A stretch of 43,198 nt of DNA, taken from contig JAQWIR010000025.1 of assembly GCA_029248755.1 (NCBI GenBank), positions 1-43,198 of the forward strand. The letters are read 5' to 3'. Under the pieces are notes generated by a model that worked only from the letters and a program-made list of their open reading frames with translations, was not told the DNA's origin and did no database searches. Position numbers and translations under genes: made by a program. The DNA is from Porticoccaceae bacterium. GTDB lineage: Bacteria; Pseudomonadota; Gammaproteobacteria; Pseudomonadales; Porticoccaceae. Positions 36,044 to 43,198 of the stretch are shown in pieces (the stretch's first letter is position 1; the number at the start of each line of letters is the position of its first letter).

Positions 36044-36970
36044 CTACTTTGCTACTGGATGTAACCAATCTTTGTGCTTCGAGCTTTTACCTCTAATCAA
36101 ATCAAAATATGCCGACTGTAGTTTAGCCGTCAATGGCCCGCGAGAACCGGCCCCTAGAATGCGACTATCATATTCTCGAATTGGTACAATTTCAGCAGCC
36201 GTGCCACTAAAGAAAGCCTCATCACTAATATAGACCTCATCGCGAGAAATACGCTTTTCATGAACCGCTATACCTTGGTCTGCAGCTAGCGTAAAAACTG
36301 TATCGCGAGTGATGCCATCCAAGCATGAAGTGAGGTCAGGGGTATAAATAGCGCCTTTACGTACTATAAAGAAGTTTTCTGCACTTCCCTCTGCAACATA
36401 ACCCTCAGGGTCCAGCATAATTGCTTCATCACAACCGGAATCTAAGGCCTCACGCAATGCTAGCATTGAATTTATGTAATTGCCGCTAGCCTTAGCTTTA
36501 ACCATAGTGATATTGACATGGTGTCTTGTATACGACGATGTTCGAACCTTTAAGCCTGACTCTAACGTCTCTGGCGAGGTATAGGATGGCCACTCCCAAG
36601 CGGCAATCCCTAAATGAACCTTTAAACCTTCAGCCCGCAAACCCATTCCCTCAGAACCTAAGAACACCAATGGACGAATGTAGGCTTCTTTGAGATTGTT
36701 CTCTCGAACAACTTCACAGATTGCCGAGCTGACTTCTTCTTCCGTATAAGGAATATCTAAATGCAGGATTTTAGCGGAATTAAATAAACGGCGAACATGG
36801 TCTTCAAGGCGGAAAATACAGGTGCCAGCGGCTGTCTCATAGGCGCGAATACCCTCAAAAACCCCTGTTCCATAATGCAGTGACGATGTCAAAAAGTGTA
36901 TCTGCGCCTCGCGCCAGTCCACTAGTTTGCCATCCATCCAAATAAAACCATCTCGGTCTGAAAATGCCAT
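36044..36970 (-). CDS. ilvE: Branched-chain amino acid aminotransferase (IlvE)
   Basis: A 308-residue fold-type IV PLP enzyme transferring amino groups between glutamate and Val/Leu/Ile keto acids. Typical segments: FIWMDGKLVDWREAQIHFLTSSLHYGTGVFEGIRAYET, the PLP-lysine region NITMVKAKASGNYINSMLALREA, EGYVAEGSAENFFIVRKG, LDGITRDTV and FFSGTAAEIVPIREYD. It starts four bases after glnE, so the two are cotranscribed, as in Pseudomonas. ilvD near the right end is in the same pathway but a separate unit. Confidence 0.95.
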   Translation of the reverse strand: MAFSDRDGFIWMDGKLVDWREAQIHFLTSSLHYGTGVFEGIRAYETAAGTCIFRLEDHVRRLFNSAKILHLDIPYTEEEVSSAICEVVRENNLKEAYIRPLVFLGSEGMGLRAEGLKVHLGIAAWEWPSYTSPETLESGLKVRTSSYTRHHVNITMVKAKASGNYINSMLALREALDSGCDEAIMLDPEGYVAEGSAENFFIVRKGAIYTPDLTSCLDGITRDTVFTLAADQGIAVHEKRISRDEVYISDEAFFSGTAAEIVPIREYDSRILGAGSRGPLTAKLQSAYFDLIRGKSSKHKDWLHPVAK

Positions 36971-36974
36971 CGAC

Positions 36975-39866
36975 CTAATCCTCTTTCTTGTGATTACTTA
37001 AAAAACTCTGCCAGCATAGCTGAACAGCCTCACGCTGTTCAGTATATTCCGACACCAATACCTCAGCGGGAAGATTTTGCAATTGCAAATCATGGGCCGC
37101 TGAGCGATATATCTTATAGGCTTCTATCAGTTGCTGAGCCTGTTGCTCGCAAATAACCTTTGTATTCGACATTGCTTCTAGCAATCGAACGGTATCTGTC
37201 CACTGAACTAATTGTTCAGACTTATTAGACCAAGCCAAGACCGCAAATTGAACCATAAATTCAATATCTACGATACCTCCAGATGACTGCTTTAGGCAGT
37301 ATTTTCCATCTTTTGTGCTTTTATACAGATGTTTACGCATTTTAATACGCATTTCAGACACATCATTGCGCAATTTTTCGATATTTCTTTTTTTACGCAA
37401 CTGTTTAACACGTATAGCACTAAACCCCTTAGCTGTTATCTTATCACCCGCTATCACTCTTGAGCGAACCAGTGCCTGATGCTCCCAAGTCCATGCGCTT
37501 TGTTGTTGATATTTTTCAAACGAGTCAAGGCTAGAAACCAACATGCCCGAATTACCCGAAGGCCGAAGTCGCATATCTATCTCGTAGGCCATACCCGCAT
37601 GGGTTGATGTTGATAGCAGATGAATAATACGCTGACCTAGACGGGCAAAAAAAGTGGAGCTATCAACGGACTTGGGGCCACCAATAGTTTCGCCAACTAA
37701 ATTATCATGCAAAAAAACCAAATCTAAATCAGATTTATAACCCATTTCTAACCCACCCACCTTACCATAGGCAACCACAATAAAACCTGGGGTTGCGCCA
37801 TCATAGGTCTTATCTATTGCCGGTACTGGCGTGCCATATTTAGCTACCATTTGATGCCAGGCGACATTAGCCACATGCTCTACCACTACTTCAGCCGTCC
37901 ATGTCAGCTGATCGCTGGCCTCCATTAAAGATAAGCGGTCCGTAATCTCACTGGCAGCAATCCGCAAATTGCAGGCACGCACAAAGTAGCGAATAACCTC
38001 CATTTGTTGCTCTTGATCATTCGCATCAAGACGTAATGTTTGCTGTCGCAGCTGATCCTGCAAATCAACTTTGGTCTGGGTGGCATACAAATTTCTTGGA
38101 TCCAATAACTCATCCAGCAAGTCTGGAAAAGCGGTGAGTTGATCGGCAATCCACTGACTTCTTTGGCACAGCAGCGCTAATTGCTCCAAAGCCTGTGAGT
38201 TTTCTATTAGCAATGTGAGATACACACTACGTCGCAATACTGCTTGAACTAAATTAAACACTAGACCAAAGGTACGATCACTATCCTCTTGGGCAGCACA
38301 GACTCGCAGCACTTCGGGCATTAGCGCATCTAGACGAGCTCTTGCAACTGCGGCTAAAGCAACTACCCCGCGACTGGCATAAAACTGTTTAAGCGTCTCA
38401 ATAACAGCTTCTGGTTTCTGATAATTTAGCGTCTGAAGCAGAGCGATACTCTCATCTGTATTCATCTCTGGTTGCCAATTAATCTCAGAGCTCTGCTGCC
38501 CAGGGGAAACTTGATCTTCATCGGCAATCATATTGGCGAAACAACAGTGAACATTATCTCTGTGAGTGTCTAACTGCTCTAAGAACTTATCCCAATGAGA
38601 GGCCCCCATCACTAAAGCCACACGCTGTTGTGATAATTCATCCATAGGTAATTGCTGGGTTTGCTTGTCATCTATCCCTTGTAGCACATGCTCTGTATCG
38701 CGCAAAAATTGGTAGGCTTGCCACAATTGAGTTTTTATCTTTTCCTCTAATAGCCCCTCCACTGTAATTTGCTCAAGGGCCTGTTGAAAAGATTGCACCT
38801 GTAAGCTCTGAAGTCGCCCGCCGCGTATCAGCTGAAAGCTCTGAACTATAAACTCTAGCTCGCGAATACCGCCGCGTCCAAGTTTGATATTATCCTGCAT
38901 GCCTTTTCGAGCGACTTCTAAATTAATTTTTCGCTTAAGGTCTCGCAATGACTCGATTGCGCCATAATCCAGATAGCGACGGTAAATAAAGGGGTTTAAA
39001 ATATCATTAAGTACTTCAACACTTTTTTGCTCGCCAGCAACCACTCTGGCCTTAACCATAGCAAAGCGTTCCCAGCCTCGTCCCTGAGTGGTGTAATAAT
39101 CTTCAAGCGCGGCAAAATTTTGTACCAACGGGCCACTCTGGCCATAGGGTCGCAATCGCATATCCACGCGAAACACAAAACCATCCACCGTTTGCGCATC
39201 AAGCGAAGCAATCAACTTTTGACCCAAACGCTCGAAAAACTGCTGATTGGAGACTGAGCGTTTTGCACCCAGGGTTTCTCCCGCCTCTGGGTAGGCAAAA
39301 ATAAGATCAATATCTGATGACAGATTAAGTTCACCACCGCCCATTTTGCCCATGGCTATCACTAATAACTTTTGTTCATTACCAAAGCTATCCAGAGGTT
39401 TACCAAAATCATTGGCAACCATGGGATGCAGATAATCTAATGCAATGTTAATGCAAGCCTCAGCCAATAGGGTCATATCGCGGGTAGTTTCTGTTACATC
39501 CGCTAGACGATTGAGATCGCGCCAGATAATGCGTTGTATTTCACGCCGCCGAAAAAGCCTTAGCTGCCTACCCAGTGCTTTTTCATCGGCATCAGAAATG
39601 GCAGAAATAATCTGTTTAAGTGATTTCAGTAGAGTGTTTTGCGAATAGGATGATTCTAGATCACCACTCTTTACAAGCTCACGAAATTCTTCGGGATGAC
39701 TAGCGGCCTGATCAGCAGCAAAATCACTGCAACCCCAGGCGATTTGGAGTTGCTGTAAAAATTCTGCGTCGCCTATAAGTTTTTTTAACCATGCAGAGTC
39801 TTGATCTCTATCAAGATAGAGATTTAACTTGGTTTCAAAGGACTGCTGTATTGAAGCATTAATCAT
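36975..39866 (-). CDS. glnE: GlnE: glutamine synthetase adenylyltransferase/deadenylylase
   Basis: A 963-residue bifunctional enzyme with two nucleotidyltransferase domains. The N-terminal deadenylylase half has AMGKMGGGELNLSSDIDLIFAYPE, and the C-terminal adenylylase half has AYGKVGGLEMGYKSDLDLVFLHD. Each has the G-G-x(4)-S-D-x-D-L metal motif, and each is followed by its own DMRLRP segment and GG(I/V)x(D/E)xEF(M/I)VQ helix. It attaches or removes AMP on Tyr397 of glutamine synthetase, which is present in GlnA of this window. PII and GlnD, which steer it, are not in the window. Confidence 0.95.
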   Translation of the reverse strand: MINASIQQSFETKLNLYLDRDQDSAWLKKLIGDAEFLQQLQIAWGCSDFAADQAASHPEEFRELVKSGDLESSYSQNTLLKSLKQIISAISDADEKALGRQLRLFRRREIQRIIWRDLNRLADVTETTRDMTLLAEACINIALDYLHPMVANDFGKPLDSFGNEQKLLVIAMGKMGGGELNLSSDIDLIFAYPEAGETLGAKRSVSNQQFFERLGQKLIASLDAQTVDGFVFRVDMRLRPYGQSGPLVQNFAALEDYYTTQGRGWERFAMVKARVVAGEQKSVEVLNDILNPFIYRRYLDYGAIESLRDLKRKINLEVARKGMQDNIKLGRGGIRELEFIVQSFQLIRGGRLQSLQVQSFQQALEQITVEGLLEEKIKTQLWQAYQFLRDTEHVLQGIDDKQTQQLPMDELSQQRVALVMGASHWDKFLEQLDTHRDNVHCCFANMIADEDQVSPGQQSSEINWQPEMNTDESIALLQTLNYQKPEAVIETLKQFYASRGVVALAAVARARLDALMPEVLRVCAAQEDSDRTFGLVFNLVQAVLRRSVYLTLLIENSQALEQLALLCQRSQWIADQLTAFPDLLDELLDPRNLYATQTKVDLQDQLRQQTLRLDANDQEQQMEVIRYFVRACNLRIAASEITDRLSLMEASDQLTWTAEVVVEHVANVAWHQMVAKYGTPVPAIDKTYDGATPGFIVVAYGKVGGLEMGYKSDLDLVFLHDNLVGETIGGPKSVDSSTFFARLGQRIIHLLSTSTHAGMAYEIDMRLRPSGNSGMLVSSLDSFEKYQQQSAWTWEHQALVRSRVIAGDKITAKGFSAIRVKQLRKKRNIEKLRNDVSEMRIKMRKHLYKSTKDGKYCLKQSSGGIVDIEFMVQFAVLAWSNKSEQLVQWTDTVRLLEAMSNTKVICEQQAQQLIEAYKIYRSAAHDLQLQNLPAEVLVSEYTEQREAVQLCWQSFLSNHKKED

Positions 39867-39996
39867 TGACTAATCAATTTAGCGTTTCAGGCTTAGCTGA
39901 CATAATAGCATGCTAAATACCTACCGTTCTCCATGGTTTTAGTCTATATAATTTTATTATGAGTAGGTTAATTTACTCTCAAGCACTGAACCACTG

Positions 39997-40023
39997 TTGC
40001 TTAAAGCGCAAAACCCCTATAAT
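39997..40023 (+). promoter_or_regulatory. argA promoter predicting a leaderless mRNA
   Basis: TTGCTT (39997-40002) and a perfect TATAAT (40018-40023) with a 15-base spacer. The start seven bases after the -10 falls on 40030, the A of the argA ATG. The bases before the ATG hold this -10 and no Shine-Dalgarno sequence. The short spacer weakens the -35 assignment, but the -10 is strong. Confidence 0.6.
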
Positions 40024-40029
40024 CGCGCC

Positions 40030-41334
40030 ATGAAATTAGATAGCTATGTGGATTTCTTCCGTCAAACATCGCCCTATATCCACAAACACAGGGGCAAGAC
40101 CTTTGTTATCGCCCTTGATGGCGATACGGTCGCCCATGCCAATTTCCATCGCAATATTCATGATGTAGCCCTATTGCAGAGCCTTGGCATTCGCATTGTG
40201 CTGGTTCATGGTGGACGTCCACAAATTGATCAACGTATTGCACAGTCTGGGGAACAGAGTCAGTTCCATAAACAGCTTCGTGTTACTAATACAACTGCTA
40301 TGCAATCGGTTAAAGAAGCTTTGGGTAGCACCCGTTGGCAAATTGAAGCTGAGCTATCTACAGGATTGCCAAATTCTCCTATGCATGGTGCGAAAATTAA
40401 AGCCATTGGCGGCAATTTCATTACTGCTAAACCGATTGGTATTTTGGATGGCGTTGATTATCAGCATACGGGTGAAGTGAGAGGTATTGATGCCGAATCA
40501 ATTCAGCAACAACTTCAGCTCGGTGGCTTGGCGCTCATTTCGCCTATTGGTTTTTCGCCCACAGGTGAAGCATTTAATTTGAGTTATCAAGAAGTGGCAG
40601 CTAAAACCGCGATTGCAATTAATGCGGAAAAACTGATCCTTGTCACTGAAATGGCGGGTATTCTTGAAGATAAAAATCTTATTAGAAGCCTATCTATGCC
40701 AGAGGCAAAACGCTTGCTCAAGAAAAGCAATAACAGCGCCCAAAATAAACTATTAGACACCGCCTGCAGTGCTTGTAACGAGGGGGTTAAGCGCGTTCAC
40801 CTAGTTAGCTGTGCTGAAGACGGCGCTCTTTTGACAGAGCTGTTTACCAGAAATGGTAGTGGTACATTGGTTATGCAAGATCACTCTGACGTTATTAGAG
40901 CCGCTGGCATAGATGATGTGGGCGGTATTTTGGACTTAATTTCACCCTTAGAAGAGCAGCAGATTTTAGTTAAACGCTCTCGAGAATTATTAGAAACCGA
41001 AATTTCTCAATTTACCCTTGTGGTTCACCCTGAAGGTAATCTACTTGGTTGCGCCGCACTGTATCCAATAGCAGATAGCCATGATGGCGAAATAGCCTGC
41101 ATGGCAACTGATCCTGAATTTTTGGGGCAGGGTATAGCGTCTAGGCTTTTAGAGCGCCTTGAAGCTGATGCTGTAAAAATGGGTATTAATAAATTATTTG
41201 TTCTCACCACTCAGGCGGCCCACTGGTTTTTGGAAAAGGGTTTTGTTGAAACGGAGCTCAAGGATTTACCTCAACAAAAACAATCGCTTTATAACTATCA
41301 GCGCAATTCGCGCATTTTTAGCAAAATTATTTAG
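40030..41334 (+). CDS. argA: N-acetylglutamate synthase (ArgA)
   Basis: A 434-residue first enzyme of arginine synthesis, acetylating glutamate. The amino-acid-kinase-like domain (1-290) starts MKLDSYVDFFRQTSPYIHKHRGKTFVIALDG and has LVHGGRPQIDQRI, VRGIDAESIQQQL and GVKRVHLVSCAEDGALLTELFTRNGSGTLV. The GNAT domain (about 290-434) has LLGCAALYP and ACMATDPEFLGQGIASRLLERLEADA, the acetyl-CoA loop. The start at 40030 matches the ArgA family; an open frame from 39997 runs through the promoter. Divergent from glnE. ilvD follows after 69 bases. Confidence 0.95.
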   Translation: MKLDSYVDFFRQTSPYIHKHRGKTFVIALDGDTVAHANFHRNIHDVALLQSLGIRIVLVHGGRPQIDQRIAQSGEQSQFHKQLRVTNTTAMQSVKEALGSTRWQIEAELSTGLPNSPMHGAKIKAIGGNFITAKPIGILDGVDYQHTGEVRGIDAESIQQQLQLGGLALISPIGFSPTGEAFNLSYQEVAAKTAIAINAEKLILVTEMAGILEDKNLIRSLSMPEAKRLLKKSNNSAQNKLLDTACSACNEGVKRVHLVSCAEDGALLTELFTRNGSGTLVMQDHSDVIRAAGIDDVGGILDLISPLEEQQILVKRSRELLETEISQFTLVVHPEGNLLGCAALYPIADSHDGEIACMATDPEFLGQGIASRLLERLEADAVKMGINKLFVLTTQAAHWFLEKGFVETELKDLPQQKQSLYNYQRNSRIFSKII

Positions 41335-41403
41335 TGCTACACCGAATACCTGTAGTAAAATTAAACTATTCGATAAGCTTATAAACAAAATAAGAGACAA
41401 ATA

Positions 41404-43198
41404 ATGCCTAAGTATCGTTCACATACTACCACCCAAGGTCGCAATATGGCAGGTGCCAGAGCGCTATGGCGCGCTACCGGCATGAAAGATGACGACTTTA
41501 ATAAGCCGATGATCGCTATCGCCAACTCTTATACCCAATTTGTGCCCGGTCATGTGCATTTAAAAGATATGGGTGACCTAGTGGCGGGTGAAATTGCGAA
41601 AGCCGGAGGTATCGCTCGCGAATTTCACACTATCGCAGTGGATGATGGTATTGCAATGGGCCACGATGGCATGCTGTATTCGCTGCCCTCGCGGGATGTA
41701 ATTGCCGATTCGGTTGAATATATGGTGAACGCCCACTGTGCTGACGCCCTAGTCTGTATTTCTAACTGCGATAAGATCACTCCGGGGATGTTAATGGCCG
41801 CTATGCGGCTAAATATTCCGGTAATTTTTGTCTCTGGCGGCCCTATGGAAGCCGGGAAAACTAAATTATCTGACCACAATCTTGATTTAGTGGATGCCAT
41901 GGTAATTGCGGCGGATGATACTGCCAGTGACGAAAAAGTCGCTGAATATGAACGTTCTGCCTGCCCCACCTGTGGCTCATGCTCGGGTATGTTTACCGCC
42001 AACTCTATGAATTGTTTAACCGAAGCCTTGGGTTTGTCGCTTCCTGGAAATGGTACTACCTTGGCTACTCATGCCGATCGCAAGGGGCTATTTGAAGAAG
42101 CGGGCCGCACCATTGTCTCATTGGCTAAAAGATACTATGAGCAGGATGATGAGTCGGTTCTTCCCCGTTCAATTGCCAATTTTAAGGCCTTTGAAAATGC
42201 CATGACCCTCGATATCTGTATGGGTGGCTCAACCAATACTATTTTGCACCTTCTGGCAGCTGTTCAAGAGGCTGGTATTGATTTTGACATGTCAAATATC
42301 GATGCCCTTTCAAGAGTTGTACCTCAGCTGTGTAAAGTTGCCCCTAACACGCCCGAATATCATGTTGAAGATGTGCATAGAGCGGGTGGCATTATGGGCA
42401 TACTAGCCGAACTTGATCGCGCTGGCTTAATTCACAATGATTTGCCCACCGTACATTCTGCAACCCTTGCTGAAGCATTTGATAAGTGGGACATTGTTAG
42501 CGGCCATGTTAGTGAAGAAGTAAAAACATTTTATAAAGCAGGCCCTGCGGGTATTCCTACGCAGACTGCCTTCAGCCAAGCCACTCGCTGGCCTTCGCTA
42601 GATGCTGATCGTGCCAATGGCTGTATTCGTAACCTAGAAAATGCCTTCAGTACCGAAGGTGGTCTAGCCATTCTGACCGGAAATCTCGCTGAAGATGGCT
42701 GTGTGGTTAAAACTTCTGGCGTAGATGAGTCTATTCTAGTGTTTGAAGGTCCAGCATTTATCACTGAGAGCCAGGACGAAGCGGTTGCCAGTATTCTCAA
42801 TGATGAAGTTAAGGCTGGTGATGTGGTTATTGTGCGCTACGAGGGTCCAAGAGGCGGACCAGGCATGCAAGAAATGCTTTACCCAACCAGCTATATAAAA
42901 TCCAAAAATCTAGGCAAGGCCTGCGCCCTTATTACTGACGGACGTTTTTCCGGTGGAACCTCTGGGTTGTCTATTGGCCATGTTTCTCCAGAAGCTGGCG
43001 CTGGTGGCACCATTGGACTCGTAAAGCAGGGGGATACCATTCGTATTGATATTCCTAACCGCACCATTGATGTGTTGGTTTCAGACGAAGAGCTTGCTAA
43101 GCGTCGCTCAGAGCAAGACAAGATTGGATGGCAGCCTAAAGAGGTACGACCCAGAAAGGTGTCTGCAGCACTTAAAGCCTATGCTAAACTTGCCACTA
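41404..43198 (+). CDS. ilvD: Dihydroxy-acid dehydratase (IlvD), 3' end cut by window
   Basis: An open frame of 598 codons from ATG 41404 (AAGAGA ribosome site) to the window edge, lacking roughly the last 15-20 residues of the usual 616. It dehydrates dihydroxy-acids in valine, leucine and isoleucine synthesis using an iron-sulfur cluster. Cluster cysteines lie in [12 protein letters not shown] and [20 protein letters not shown]. Also seen: [47 protein letters not shown] and [16 protein letters not shown]. Confidence 0.96.
   Translation, partial: MPKYRSHTTTQGRNMAGARALWRATGMKDDDFNKPMIAIANSYTQFVPGHVHLKDMGDLVAGEIAKAGGIAREFHTIAVDDGIAMGHDGMLYSLPSRDVIADSVEYMVNAHCADALVCISNCDKITPGMLMAAMRLNIPVIFVSGGPMEAGKTKLSDHNLDLVDAMVIAADDTASDEKVAEYERSACPTCGSCSGMFTANSMNCLTEALGLSLPGNGTTLATHADRKGLFEEAGRTIVSLAKRYYEQDDESVLPRSIANFKAFENAMTLDICMGGSTNTILHLLAAVQEAGIDFDMSNIDALSRVVPQLCKVAPNTPEYHVEDVHRAGGIMGILAELDRAGLIHNDLPTVHSATLAEAFDKWDIVSGHVSEEVKTFYKAGPAGIPTQTAFSQATRWPSLDADRANGCIRNLENAFSTEGGLAILTGNLAEDGCVVKTSGVDESILVFEGPAFITESQDEAVASILNDEVKAGDVVIVRYEGPRGGPGMQEMLYPTSYIKSKNLGKACALITDGRFSGGTSGLSIGHVSPEAGAGGTIGLVKQGDTIRIDIPNRTIDVLVSDEELAKRRSEQDKIGWQPKEVRPRKVSAALKAYAKLAT

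Noticed and set aside
41625-43121. Several minus-strand frames at the right end
   Set aside because: All are opposite the well-supported ilvD reading frame.
1-43198. CRISPR arrays, tRNA or rRNA genes, insertion sequences, prophage
   Set aside because: No regularly spaced repeats, cloverleaf sequences, transposase or phage genes were seen on either strand in the intergenic gaps.

Overview
The window looks like chromosomal DNA of a free-living, moderately AT-rich gammaproteobacterium. Gene content and order (glnE-ilvE, parE-yqiA-cpdA-yqiB next to tolC, yibN-grxC-secB, gpmI-envC-ctpA, glnA next to thiI/typA) resemble Pseudomonas and the marine Cellvibrionales/SAR92-type lineages. This placement is inferred from gene order and protein style, not from a search. 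Genes are dense on both strands. I see no rRNA, tRNA, CRISPR array, insertion sequence or prophage.

Left end (1-3553): the start of phoB on the minus strand, slyD, then a two-gene arsenate-detoxification operon (an ArsJ-associated GAPDH plus the ArsJ exporter). That operon has an exact Pho-box consensus directly upstream, and phoB has its own Pho box, so arsenate defence appears to be wired to phosphate starvation. A small conserved cytoplasmic protein follows.

3546-6565: a GntR/UTRA repressor translationally coupled to a NYN-domain nuclease, with three copies of a palindromic operator upstream; an overlapping SprT-protease/GIY-YIG-nuclease pair; and a PHP-domain 5'-3' exonuclease (RNase AM type).

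6681-14790: a rhodanese-like membrane protein with no cysteine, then grxC and secB. A nitrogen-control block follows: ntrC, ntrB and glnA, all on the minus strand, with recognisable sigma-54 promoters and NtrC enhancer sites in front of both ntrB and glnA. Where thiI would be expected, between glnA and typA, there is only a stand-alone ThiI-type rhodanese domain, followed by typA.

14865-28273: a membrane GGDEF protein with a degenerate active site but a kept I-site, DNA repair (tag), tRNA proofreading (dtd), murein recycling (mpl), a PPi-type phosphofructokinase, an RND/MMPL exporter with an acidic tyrosine-rich insertion and a hexanucleotide repeat, uup, and the gpmI-envC-ctpA cluster.

28285-43198: topoisomerase IV (parC, parE) with yqiA, cpdA and yqiB on the minus strand; tolC with a long leader; ilvE and glnE on the minus strand; argA, whose promoter predicts a leaderless mRNA; and most of ilvD, cut by the window end. 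GlnE here, together with Tyr397 in GlnA and the NtrB/NtrC pair, gives a large part of the classical nitrogen-control circuit within one window.
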